From: DATEHQ01 sp035279525
GTDB taxonomy: Bacteria; Chloroflexota; Dormibacteria; Dormibacterales; Dormibacteraceae
Assembly (NCBI GenBank): GCA_035279525.1
Contig: DATEHQ010000151.1
Location: forward strand, 1 to 29,061
Length of the DNA: 29,061 bases
Direction of reading: 5' to 3'
The stretch's first letter is position 1. Every line of letters starts with the position of its first letter. Positions 1-7,748 of this stretch are shown here, piece after piece. Both the position numbers and the translations under genes were made by a program. The notes beneath the pieces are model-generated. The model ran no database searches and was not told the DNA's origin. It saw only the letters and a program-made list of their open reading frames with translations.

Positions 1-1399
1 CGAGGACCTGCACGTGCGCGCCTTCGTACGGTCCAACGCCCGTCCCTTCGACGTAGGCGCCGATGCCCATGCCGATGTGATCGCCGGCGGGGCGCGGCCC
101 GAGCAGCGCGATCGCCCGCTCCAGCAGCTCGGGATAGTTTCCACTGTCGTACACGACCCGGTTGCCGTCCTGCCAGGCGACGCCAAGCTCGTACGGAAAC
201 TGGTCGGGCTGGATGAAGTTGCGGCGCCTGATCTCGTACCGGTCCACATTCAGCTCGGCCGCGATGGCGTCCAGCGTCCGCTCCATGACGAAGCAAGCGT
301 GCGGCCGTCCCGCGCCGCGGTAGGGCGAGGTCGGGGTCGCGTTCGTATAGAGGTCGCGGAAGCGAACGCGGTAGCTGGGCACGCGGTAGGGGCCGGGCAG
401 CTGCGCGGCCGTGATGATGGGCAGGATCAGCCCGTAAGGCGTGTAGGCGCCCCCGTCGTGGATGAAATCGTCGCTCAGCGCGAGCACGCGTCCCTGCTCA
501 TCGAAGCCGACCTCGACCTCGTGCACCTGGGACCGTTCCTGGTTCACCGCGGTGAAATGCTCCTGCCGATCCTCGGTCCACTTCACCGGGTGGCCGAGCC
601 GCATCGCGGCGAACGGCACGAGCAGCTCGTCGGGGTAGAAGAGCATGATCTTCGGCCCGAAGCCCCCACCGACGTCCGGCGCGATGACCTCGACGTCCGA
701 CTCGGGCAGACCGAAAAGGACCGCAAGGCCGCCGCGGATCGAAGTCGGCGACTGGGTCGAGTCGTACACCGTGAGCTTCCGGTCGGGCTCCGACCAGCGC
801 GCCCAGACAGCGCGGGCCTCCATCGGGCTCGCCGCACCGCGCTCATAGCGGAAGCGCAACCGCTTGCGGCGCGGCGCGCTCGCCAGGCCTGCGTCGACGT
901 CGCCGACCTCCTGTGTCATTGCGGCCGCGACGTTGCCAGGCACGTCGTCGTGCACCAGGTGCGCCGCCGCCGCGGCGACCTCAGGCGTGATCACCGCGGG
1001 CAGCGGTTCGTAGTCGACGTCGACGCGCTCGGCCGCGTCCTCCGCGAGGTAGCGGTTGTCCGCCACGACGAACGCCACGGCCTCGCCCGCGTAGCGCACG
1101 ACGCTCGAGGCCAGGCAGCGCTGCGTGCGGCCCTGGGTGAGGTTGGGGTGCGGGATCAGCAGCGGCAGGTCCATGTCGCCGAACGGCAGGTCCTGGGCGG
1201 TGTAGACGGCGTGCACGCCAGGCATGGCTTGCGCGGCGCTCACGTCGATCGAGGCGATGCGAGCGTGCGCGTGCGGCGACCGGACGAGGACCGCCTCCAG
1301 AGCGCCGTCGTCGATGTCGTCGGTGAAGCGGCCGCGGCCGCGGAGCAGCCGGTCGTCCTCCATCCGCTGCACGCGCTCGCCGAACCAGCGCGTGGTCAC
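1..1399 (-). CDS. Molybdopterin-binding large subunit, xanthine dehydrogenase / form II CO-dehydrogenase-like (partial)
   Basis: This is the catalytic molybdenum subunit of a three-part Mo-hydroxylase. It begins at a GTG that overlaps the stop of the 2Fe-2S gene as GTGA and runs off the left edge, so about 466 residues of the usual 750-800 are visible. The N-terminal aldehyde oxidase/xanthine dehydrogenase a/b-hammerhead domain starts with a TRWFGERVQRMEDDRLLRG stretch. The Mo-cofactor domain follows, with the glycine-rich APDVGGGFGPK segment and an active-site loop reading SPYRGAGRPH. Form II (putative) CO dehydrogenases carry AYRGAGR there, whereas true form I CoxL carries AYxCSFR. The substrate is therefore more likely an aldehyde or heteroaromatic than CO. 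The neighbouring FAD and iron-sulfur genes support a complete cytoplasmic enzyme. Family assignment is firm; the substrate is unknown. Confidence 0.93.
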   Translation of the reverse strand, partial: MTTRWFGERVQRMEDDRLLRGRGRFTDDIDDGALEAVLVRSPHAHARIASIDVSAAQAMPGVHAVYTAQDLPFGDMDLPLLIPHPNLTQGRTQRCLASSVVRYAGEAVAFVVADNRYLAEDAAERVDVDYEPLPAVITPEVAAAAAHLVHDDVPGNVAAAMTQEVGDVDAGLASAPRRKRLRFRYERGAASPMEARAVWARWSEPDRKLTVYDSTQSPTSIRGGLAVLFGLPESDVEVIAPDVGGGFGPKIMLFYPDELLVPFAAMRLGHPVKWTEDRQEHFTAVNQERSQVHEVEVGFDEQGRVLALSDDFIHDGGAYTPYGLILPIITAAQLPGPYRVPSYRVRFRDLYTNATPTSPYRGAGRPHACFVMERTLDAIAAELNVDRYEIRRRNFIQPDQFPYELGVAWQDGNRVVYDSGNYPELLERAIALLGPRPAGDHIGMGIGAYVEGTGVGPYEGAHVQVL

Positions 1400-1854
1400 G
1401 CTTTCTCCGCCAGCTCCACCGCGCGGTGCACCGACCGCCTGATCGACGCGTAGCCGGTGCACCGGCAGAGATTGCCGGCGATGCCCTCGTCCACCTGCTC
1501 CTCGGTCGGGTGCGGATGCCGCGCGAGCAAGCCGACCACCGACATCACGAACCCAGGCGTGCAGAAGCCGCACTGCAGCCCGTGGCATTCGTGGAAGGCC
1601 TGCTGCACCGGGTGAAGGGCGGCGCCCTCGCCGGCCAGGCCCTCGATCGTCGTCAGCTCGTGGCCCTCGGCCTGGACCGCCAGCATCAGGCACGAGCGGA
1701 CGGGGGCGCCGTCCAGCAGCACCGTGCAGCAGCCGCATACCCCGTGCTCGCACCCGACGTGCGTTCCGGTCAGGCCGAGCCCGTGGCGCAGGTGGTCGGA
1801 CAGGAGGAGGCGGTGATCAGAGGGCGCCGCCAGCTCGACGCCGTTGACCTTCAC
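1396..1854 (-). CDS. 2Fe-2S small subunit of Mo-hydroxylase (CoxS/XdhC-like)
   Basis: This 152-residue iron-sulfur subunit passes electrons from the molybdenum centre to FAD. The start is GTG (VKVNGVEL), whose bases overlap the FAD-subunit stop as GTGA. A longer open frame exists upstream, but it only shadows the FAD gene. The N-terminal plant-type ferredoxin cluster is visible as GCEHGVCGCC with a later SCL cysteine. The C-terminal four-helix domain holds the second cluster, CGFCTPG and CRCTGY. All expected ligands are present and the length is typical. It ends in another GTGA overlap with the large subunit, so the three subunits are probably translationally coupled. Confidence 0.96.
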   Translation of the reverse strand: MKVNGVELAAPSDHRLLLSDHLRHGLGLTGTHVGCEHGVCGCCTVLLDGAPVRSCLMLAVQAEGHELTTIEGLAGEGAALHPVQQAFHECHGLQCGFCTPGFVMSVVGLLARHPHPTEEQVDEGIAGNLCRCTGYASIRRSVHRAVELAEKA

Positions 1855-2603
1855 GCCGCCATGGCCTTTTCGGTGAGCGCGCGCACCAGGTGAAGGCGAA
1901 ACTCTGCGGAAGCCTCCAGGTCGCCGCTGGGCTGCAGGCCTCGAGCAGGGTCGCGCGGGTCGGCGAGCACCGGGGTGGGCGCGACGCCGAACAGCGCGAT
2001 GCGTTCGCCCGCCCGGACGACGCCCGCAAGCGCGAAGTCCCCGTGTCGCCGCGATTCTTCGAGCACGGCAAATCGACCCGTGAACGCAGGGAACCATGCG
2101 CGCACGACGATCTCGTCGGGTGCAAGCGAAGTCTCGAACACGCCTCGGAACAGCTCGTCTGCACCGATTCGCCTGCGGCCGCGCACGGATTGCGCCTCAA
2201 CGTGGCCGCCCAGAGCGAGCAGGACGGCCGGCAATTCGGAAGCCGGATCGGCGTGCGCGATGCTGCCACAGACGGTGCCGCGATTGCGGATCACCCGGTG
2301 CGCCACGAGCTTGATCGCAGCGCTGAGTGGAGGACATGCGCGAGCAACCAGCTCTGAGTCCTCGACCGCGGACTGGCGGGTGAGGGCCGGCACGTAGATG
2401 CCGCCGTCCCCCTCCACGATCGAGTCGAGGAACTCGATCCGGTTGATGTCGATGAGGTGCGCGGGACGGGCCAGGCGGAAGTTGAGCAGCGGGATGAGCG
2501 ACTGGCCGCCGGCCAGGATCTTCGCGTCCTCGAGCGTGGCGAGCATCGAGCAGGCCTCCTCGATCGTCGACGTCGCGTGGTAGGCGAACGGCGCCGGCTT
2601 CAC
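1851..2603 (-). CDS. FAD-binding medium subunit of Mo-hydroxylase (CoxM/XdhB-like), compact
   Basis: This flavoprotein subunit takes electrons from the 2Fe-2S subunit and hands them to the acceptor. The start is GTG (VKPAPFAYH), overlapping the cyclase stop as GTGA. The two FAD-contact motifs are AGGQSLIPLLNFRLA near residue 38 and TVCGSIAHADPASELP near residue 112. The second has Cys-Gly where TIGGS/TVGGS is usual. At 250 residues it is shorter than the usual 280-290. The loss lies in the C-terminal domain, where the loop before the final LHLVRALTEKAM helix is abbreviated. The sequence stays in frame and both motifs are intact, so I read it as functional. Its electron acceptor is not evident. 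Confidence 0.93.
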   Translation of the reverse strand: MKPAPFAYHATSTIEEACSMLATLEDAKILAGGQSLIPLLNFRLARPAHLIDINRIEFLDSIVEGDGGIYVPALTRQSAVEDSELVARACPPLSAAIKLVAHRVIRNRGTVCGSIAHADPASELPAVLLALGGHVEAQSVRGRRRIGADELFRGVFETSLAPDEIVVRAWFPAFTGRFAVLEESRRHGDFALAGVVRAGERIALFGVAPTPVLADPRDPARGLQPSGDLEASAEFRLHLVRALTEKAMAA

Positions 2604-3379
2604 TCGACGATCGCCACCGCGCGGCACGGACACGCCTCGCCGCCCTGAAAACGCCACGGAAAGCAGCCGAGCTGGATCTTCCGGTCCAGCACCTCGTCGA
2701 TCTGTCCACCGAGGTTTTCGATGTGGACGATGTCGTGCGGAAACAGAAGCGTGTGCATGATCTGGTAATCGGCCCTGGGAAACACCTCGTCGAGGCTGCG
2801 GCCAAGCTTCTTCTCCGCCTCTTCGGCCTCGTCGGCGCGGATGCGCCGGATCACGGTGTTCATCGGATGGTCGGCAGTCCCCGCGTCGATGGCGATCCAC
2901 CGAACGCCGCGCTGCAGAACCCACTCGGCGAACTCACGCGCCGGTCCCGGGTGGCGGATGAAGTAGCGCGTTTCGTCGCCCTCCGAGCGGTCGGTCCAGT
3001 TCTCGGGGTAGTAGCGGTGATAACCCGTGTGTATGACGAGGATGTCTCCGCGCTCGATGCGCAGGCCCGTCTCTTTCTCCCAGCGCTCGAAATGGTCGGG
3101 TCCGTAGACCTCGTAGTCGCCGACCCCCATGCGCTCGAGGTCGACGACGCAGGCCGGTCCGATCAGGAAGTCCAGCGGCAGGTCGCCGATGAATTTGCCC
3201 CCGGTCATGAAATGCGCCGGAGCGTCGAGGTGGGTGCTGACGTGCAGGGTCAGCGTGATCTCCTGCCCGCCGGCCTTCTCGAACGCCAGGCGCTTGATCC
3301 ACCGGATGGCCGGCCCCGGGTAACCCGCGAAGGCGGGCGTGTGGAGCGAGAAGTCCTGGGTGAGGTCGAGGAATCTCAT
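2600..3379 (-). CDS. Cyclase-family metal-dependent hydrolase (kynurenine formamidase/isatin hydrolase-like)
   Basis: This is a cytoplasmic 259-residue hydrolase of the cyclase superfamily, which includes kynurenine formamidase and isatin hydrolase. The signature HVSTHLDAPAHF places the predicted Mn/Zn ligands at H46, H50, D52 and H56. The C-terminal FPWRFQGGEACPCRAVAIVE stretch is also typical. I chose ATG 3379 (MRFLDLTQDF) because family members begin right at this strand; the 27 codons available upstream look non-coding. A TAAGCT hexamer lies 9 bases before the ATG, a possible near-leaderless promoter. The gene ends by overlapping the FAD subunit of the Mo-hydroxylase, so a shared pathway is likely. 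One inferred role is opening a cyclic amide produced by that hydroxylase. Confidence 0.88.
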   Translation of the reverse strand: MRFLDLTQDFSLHTPAFAGYPGPAIRWIKRLAFEKAGGQEITLTLHVSTHLDAPAHFMTGGKFIGDLPLDFLIGPACVVDLERMGVGDYEVYGPDHFERWEKETGLRIERGDILVIHTGYHRYYPENWTDRSEGDETRYFIRHPGPAREFAEWVLQRGVRWIAIDAGTADHPMNTVIRRIRADEAEEAEKKLGRSLDEVFPRADYQIMHTLLFPHDIVHIENLGGQIDEVLDRKIQLGCFPWRFQGGEACPCRAVAIVE

Positions 3380-3425
3380 CGAGACTGAAAGCTTATTCGT
3401 GCCCGGTGCTCGGACGCCCTTGCCT

Positions 3426-5126
3426 TCACGCGCCGCGGGCGACGGCGGCCAGCCGCTCATGGACGAGGCGGACGGCCATGGCGCCCTCGCCGACCGCGGT
3501 CGCCACGCGCTTGATCGACCCGTGCCGGATGTCGCCCACTGCGAAGACGCCCGCCACGCTCGTCTCGAGGGTCAGGGACGCGCCGGCCTGGCCCGGCACG
3601 TCCAGGCCCGTGAGGACGAACCCGTGCTCGTCCCGCTGCACACCCGCACTCAACCATTCGCTGTTGGGCTCGGCTCCGATGAATGAGAAGAGACCAGTGA
3701 CGCGCAGCCTCGAGCGGACGGCGTCGCTCTCGATCTCGACCCCCTCGAGCCCATCGTCGCCGACCAGCTCTCGGACCTGTGTCCTGAGGTGAATCTCGAT
3801 GGAAGATTTCCGCTCGATCTCGTCGATCAGGTAGCGCGACATCGACGCCTCGAGGGATGAACCCCGCACTATGAGGTGGACCCGGCAGCCCTTCTGGGCC
3901 ATGAAGACGGCGGCCTGGCCGGCCGAGTTTCCAGCACCCACCACGGCGACCGCATCGCGGCAGGAGCGCGCCTCCACCTCGGTCGCCGCATAGTAAACGC
4001 CCGCGCCTTCGAAGTCACTCAGACGCGGAACCTCGAGGCGGCGGTATCGGGCGCCGGTCGCGATGACCACAGCGCGAGCATTGAGCGTCCGTCCGTCGGA
4101 GGTGCGCAGCGAATGCATGCCGGCCGCCGAGTCAAGCGCCACCGCTCGAGACCCGAGCATGATGGCGGCGGCGAACTTCTGCGCCTGCAGGGCCGCTCGC
4201 GCGGCAAGCTCCTGTCCCGACAGCCCAGCCGGAAAGCCAAGATAGTTTTCGATCCGCGACGAAGTCCCCGCCTGCCCCCCGATGGCGATGCCTTCGACGA
4301 CCACGGTGTTGAGCCCTTCCGACCCGGCGTAGACGGCGGCGGCCAGCCCGGCCGGGCCCGCGCCAACGACCACCAGGTCACACGCTTCGTCGCCCGCGTC
4401 TCGCGACCGGGTGATGCCGAAGACGTCGGCCACCTCGGTCAGCGTGGGGTTCTTGAGCATGGGCCGGCCCGCAACCAGGACGACCGGTGTGTCCGAAACG
4501 CTCAGACCGAATCCTTGGAGCAGGTTCTCGGCGCCGGGGTTGGACTCCAGGTCGAGCCAGGTCACGGCGATCCGGTTGCGCGCCAGCAGGTCCAGGATCT
4601 GTCGCGTTTCGGTGTTGTAGTGGGAGCCGATGATCTTCGGCCCCGTGCCGAGCCTCATGAGCAGCGTGTGCCGCAGCAGGAACGCGCGCAGCACGATCTC
4701 GCTCAGCGTGACGTCTTCGCCCATCAGGTCACGGAGCCGGTCGAGGGTGATGCGCAGCACGCGGCTCGGCATGGTCGCGCTCACGGTCACATAGGCGCCT
4801 TCGCGGCTCAGGATGTTCATCACGCCGACGAACTGACCGGGCTTGAAAGGAACGCCGACCGGGTCGCCGGTCGGACCGTAGTGGGCGACCGCCGCCATCT
4901 CACCCTCGAGGACGACCGTGAAGTCAGCGTTGAGCTGTCCTTCGGTGAACAGCACGTCGCCCGGGCCGACCCGCTCCTCGCGACCGTACGGCCTCAGCTT
5001 TTCGATCTGGCCGTCGTCGAGATAGGGAAACGCACCCGCGAACTCGGCGGCGTCGGTTTCGCGGCCCGCGACTCGAGACAGCGCGACCGCGATCGAGTCA
5101 GGCGGCTGGTCGGGCGTACGAACCAC
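3426..5126 (-). CDS. Cyclic-nucleotide-domain fused thioredoxin-reductase-like flavoprotein
   Basis: This 566-residue cytoplasmic flavoprotein has three parts. Residues about 30-155 form a cNMP-binding domain (ERVGPGDVLFTEGQ, a beta-roll). Residues about 160-237 resemble a glutaredoxin fold. Residues about 248-560 are thioredoxin-reductase-like, with the FAD motif VVVGAGPAGLAAAVYAG, the NADPH motif VVGAGNSAGQAA and a C-terminal GVFAVGDIRHGSIKRVATAVGEG. The redox pair CATC of true thioredoxin reductases is replaced by AATE at residues 380-383, so it should not reduce thioredoxin conventionally. I recall the same change in other members of this fused family, so it is probably a family trait. 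The start is GTG, preceded by AGGGGAAG in the 10-base gap after the LLM gene. It probably belongs to the same operon. Confidence 0.92.
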   Translation of the reverse strand: MVRTPDQPPDSIAVALSRVAGRETDAAEFAGAFPYLDDGQIEKLRPYGREERVGPGDVLFTEGQLNADFTVVLEGEMAAVAHYGPTGDPVGVPFKPGQFVGVMNILSREGAYVTVSATMPSRVLRITLDRLRDLMGEDVTLSEIVLRAFLLRHTLLMRLGTGPKIIGSHYNTETRQILDLLARNRIAVTWLDLESNPGAENLLQGFGLSVSDTPVVLVAGRPMLKNPTLTEVADVFGITRSRDAGDEACDLVVVGAGPAGLAAAVYAGSEGLNTVVVEGIAIGGQAGTSSRIENYLGFPAGLSGQELAARAALQAQKFAAAIMLGSRAVALDSAAGMHSLRTSDGRTLNARAVVIATGARYRRLEVPRLSDFEGAGVYYAATEVEARSCRDAVAVVGAGNSAGQAAVFMAQKGCRVHLIVRGSSLEASMSRYLIDEIERKSSIEIHLRTQVRELVGDDGLEGVEIESDAVRSRLRVTGLFSFIGAEPNSEWLSAGVQRDEHGFVLTGLDVPGQAGASLTLETSVAGVFAVGDIRHGSIKRVATAVGEGAMAVRLVHERLAAVARGA

Positions 5127-5136
5127 TGGCTTCCCC

Positions 5137-6129
5137 TTACGCCGTCCGGGCGGCGACCTCCAGGCCGAGGCGCGGGAACACCTCTTCCGCGAACCGGCGA
5201 ATCACGCCGCCTTCGAACGCGTTGGGCAGGTTGACGATGAAGTAGGCGACTCCAGTGTCGATGTATTCGCGCATCAGCCCCGCGATGCGATCCGCATCGC
5301 CGTGCAGCGGATGCCAGCTGCGCATGAACGCCTCGTCTGTTCCGCTCCGCCGCGCTGCATCCCTCGCGACCCGCTCGATCTCTCTCTTGCCGCCGAGCAT
5401 GGTGTAGAACTCGACCGTTTTCAGGATGCTGTCGTAGTCGCGGCCGACCGAATCGCAGTGCTGCCGCAGCACGTCGAGCTTGTGGCGCACGGTCGGCACG
5501 TCGGCGTTGAAGTTGCACGCGTCGCCGTACTGGGCCACGAGCTTGAGGGTGACCTTCTCGCCCCCGCCCCCGATCCAGATCGGAGGGTGAGGCTTCTGGA
5601 CCGGCTTCGGCTCGTTGATCGCGCCCCGCACGTGGTAGTACCGCCCCTCGAAACGAGCTTCGTCCTGGGTCCACATCGCCTTGATCACCTGCAGCGACTC
5701 GCGCAGCATCTTCAGCCGTTCCGGCGTGTCCGGATACTCGTAGCCGTAGGCGTCGTACTCGTGCTCGTACCAGCCGGCGCCTATGCCGAGGATGAGGCGA
5801 CCGCGGCTCATCACGTCGATGCAGCTCGCCATCTTCGCCAGAAGAGAGGGCGGCCGGTAGCTGTTGCAGGTGACCATCTGTCCGAGCCTGATGGTGGACG
5901 TGTCGCGAGCCAGGCCCGCCATCGACGTCCAGCATTCGAACACCGACTCGAGCTGCGGCGACGGCACCGTATGGAAGTGGTCGTAGACCCAGACCGCATC
6001 GAAGCCGGCGTCCTCGGCCTCCCTGGCGCAGCGGCTCATGGTCTCGTACTTCTCGACTGGATCTCCTACGTCGGCCAGGTCCATGCGCCAGCCCTGCGGG
6101 ACGAAGACTCCTATCTTCACGCCGGCCAT
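5137..6129 (-). CDS. LLM-class F420-dependent oxidoreductase
   Basis: This 330-residue protein has the luciferase-like monooxygenase barrel fold typical of F420-dependent (sometimes FMN-dependent) hydride-transfer enzymes. Visible family features are KIGVFVPQGW at the N-terminus, FDAVWVYDHFHTVP (strand 2), the SRGRLILGIGAGWYEHEYDAYG loop region, and KPHPPIWIGGGGEK, where the cofactor phosphate usually binds. The substrate cannot be read from the sequence. It is the first gene of a co-directional run that continues through the flavoprotein, cyclase and Mo-hydroxylase genes. A TAACGT hexamer ends 6 bases before the ATG and no Shine-Dalgarno is visible, which suggests leaderless transcription. 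It diverges from a secreted hydrolase gene across 110 bases. Confidence 0.92.
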   Translation of the reverse strand: MAGVKIGVFVPQGWRMDLADVGDPVEKYETMSRCAREAEDAGFDAVWVYDHFHTVPSPQLESVFECWTSMAGLARDTSTIRLGQMVTCNSYRPPSLLAKMASCIDVMSRGRLILGIGAGWYEHEYDAYGYEYPDTPERLKMLRESLQVIKAMWTQDEARFEGRYYHVRGAINEPKPVQKPHPPIWIGGGGEKVTLKLVAQYGDACNFNADVPTVRHKLDVLRQHCDSVGRDYDSILKTVEFYTMLGGKREIERVARDAARRSGTDEAFMRSWHPLHGDADRIAGLMREYIDTGVAYFIVNLPNAFEGGVIRRFAEEVFPRLGLEVAARTA

Positions 6130-6135
6130 GACGAC

Positions 6136-6141
6136 ACGTTA
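6136..6141 (-). promoter_or_regulatory. Candidate -10 element (TAACGT) for the LLM operon
   Basis: Read on the minus strand, TAACGT fits the TANNNT pattern and ends 6 bases before the ATG at 6129. Transcription would then begin at or next to the start codon. No clear -35 is present. The inference rests on the spacing repeated at other genes in this window. Confidence 0.4.
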
Positions 6142-6239
6142 AAGGGTCTCCTGCGGACGCGGTTGAACTCCCAACATGCCGATTCGTGCGAACCGTTCTA
6201 CACTCCGACCGTCCTATCCGCTGTTTGGAGGTATCGGGC

Positions 6240-7658
6240 ATGGGGGCAGGATCGACTCGACTCCGTCGGCTTTGCGTGGGGGCGATCGTTGGACTCGGGC
6301 TGGCCCTTCTGCCGGCCGGAGCCTCGGCGGGTGGAGTTTCCCTTCACACCGGGACCGCGACCGACAGCTTCGGCCTGCCGTTCACCTACAAGATCGAGGT
6401 GCCATCGCCGTGGAATGGGACGCTCGTCCTCTACAGCCACGGCTATTCGTTCAGCCCCAGCGCCGCCGCCGACGCCGGCGACCCGGTGACCGGCGCCTGG
6501 CTGCTGAGCCACGGCTATGCGCTGGCGGGTTCGTCCTACTCGACCAGCGGCTGGGCCCTTCAGCAGGCGTTCGTCGACCAGATCGACACCCTTGACATCT
6601 TCAACGGACTGGGAGTCGGTACGCCGAGCCGGACCATCGCGTGGGGCCATTCACTCGGGGGAATGATCACGGCGGGACTTGTGCAGCTGTTCCCCGAGCG
6701 GTTCACAGCGGCCCTTCCGATGTGCGGTGTGGTCGCCGGCGGCGCCGGCGTCTGGAACCAGGGCCTTGATTCAGAGTTCGCCCTCGCCACGCTCCAGTTT
6801 CCGGGCGCTTTCAAGCTCGTCAGGTTCACCAGCATCGCCGACGCGTCCCACAACTTTGGAATCGCATCGGCCGACCTGGCCGCCGCACAGGGCACCGCGC
6901 AGGGGCGCGCGCGCATCGCCCTGGGCGCCGCGCTGGCGGACGTACCCGGATGGTTCGACCCCACGATGCCCGAACCGGCGCCGACCGACTACGCGGCGCA
7001 GGAGGCAAACCAGTTCCAGTGGGACAACAACCCCGACTTCCTCTTCGGGTTCTTCGGTCGTTTCGAGCTCGAGCAGCGCGCGGGCGGCAACTTTTCGTGG
7101 AACACCGGTGTCGACTACCGCGACCAGCTTTCGCACTCCAGCGACCGAGCCGAGGTGAAGGCCCTCTACGCCGCCGCCGGGCTTGACCTGAACAAGGACC
7201 TCGACACGCTCAACGACACCACCAGGATCGCCGCCGACCCGGGAGCCGCCGCGTACGTGACGAAGTACATCACCTACAACGGTGAGCTCGGGATGCCGGT
7301 GCTGACGATGCACACCACCGGGGATGGGCTCGTCGAGGTCACCGACGAAAACGCTTACGCGAGCGTGGTGCGGAGCGCGGGCGACAGCGCCATGCTCCAC
7401 CAGATCTTCGTCCACCGCGCCGGTCACTGCACGTTCACGCCGGCCGAGACCATCACGGCCTTCCAGACGCTCATCGACCGCCTTAACACCGGTCGCTGGT
7501 CCGGCACCTCCGCCGTGGACCTGAACGCCCGGGCGGCGTCCCTCGGACCCGCCTACAACATCCTCCTCCAGCCGCCCTTCCCGGCGGCCGGTCCAGGCTT
7601 CATCCGCTTCCACCCTGAATCGTTCCTGCGGCCGTTCGACGTGCGCAACACCGACTGA
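6240..7658 (+). CDS. Secreted alpha/beta hydrolase
   Basis: This exported serine hydrolase of 472 residues starts at the ATG at 6240, with GGAGG 8 bases upstream. An earlier in-frame ATG at 6186 lacks this site. Residues 1-30 form a signal peptide: basic TRLRR, a hydrophobic core, then PAGASA and a likely cleavage before GG. The catalytic domain shows YSHGYS near the oxyanion position, the nucleophile elbow GHSLGG (Ser138), a candidate acid in TTGDGLV and a candidate base in RAGHCTF. The middle insertion of about 150 residues is probably a lid. It resembles uncharacterised secreted hydrolases of actinobacteria. Substrate (ester, polyester or peptide) is unknown. It is monocistronic, with an intrinsic terminator directly after it. 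Confidence 0.87.
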   Translation: MGAGSTRLRRLCVGAIVGLGLALLPAGASAGGVSLHTGTATDSFGLPFTYKIEVPSPWNGTLVLYSHGYSFSPSAAADAGDPVTGAWLLSHGYALAGSSYSTSGWALQQAFVDQIDTLDIFNGLGVGTPSRTIAWGHSLGGMITAGLVQLFPERFTAALPMCGVVAGGAGVWNQGLDSEFALATLQFPGAFKLVRFTSIADASHNFGIASADLAAAQGTAQGRARIALGAALADVPGWFDPTMPEPAPTDYAAQEANQFQWDNNPDFLFGFFGRFELEQRAGGNFSWNTGVDYRDQLSHSSDRAEVKALYAAAGLDLNKDLDTLNDTTRIAADPGAAAYVTKYITYNGELGMPVLTMHTTGDGLVEVTDENAYASVVRSAGDSAMLHQIFVHRAGHCTFTPAETITAFQTLIDRLNTGRWSGTSAVDLNARAASLGPAYNILLQPPFPAAGPGFIRFHPESFLRPFDVRNTD

Positions 7659-7676
7659 CCGTACGCAAGGCCAACC

Positions 7677-7714
7677 AGCCCCTCGGATCCAAACGGGCCG
7701 AGGGGCTTTCTTCT
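7677..7714 (+). terminator. Intrinsic terminator after the secreted hydrolase
   Basis: A perfect 10-base-pair stem (AGCCCCTCGG at 7677-7686 pairing with CCGAGGGGCT at 7698-7707) encloses an 11-base loop and is followed by the pyrimidine-rich TTTCTTCTC. It begins 18 bases after the hydrolase stop. It is the clearest Rho-independent terminator in the window. Confidence 0.9.
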
Positions 7715-7748
7715 CTGGTGTGTCGCGGCTATCCTGGTCAAGTCGAAC

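Noticed and set aside
14..1453. Long plus-strand open frame opposite the Mo-hydroxylase genes
   Set aside because: It is Arg/Val/Ala-rich with no recognisable domain, while the opposite strand has clear conserved motifs across the same bases. This is a GC-driven shadow frame.
3876..5234. 452-codon plus-strand frame opposite the flavoprotein
   Set aside because: No domain is recognisable, and it lies opposite a gene with intact FAD, NADPH and cNMP motifs and a good ribosome site.
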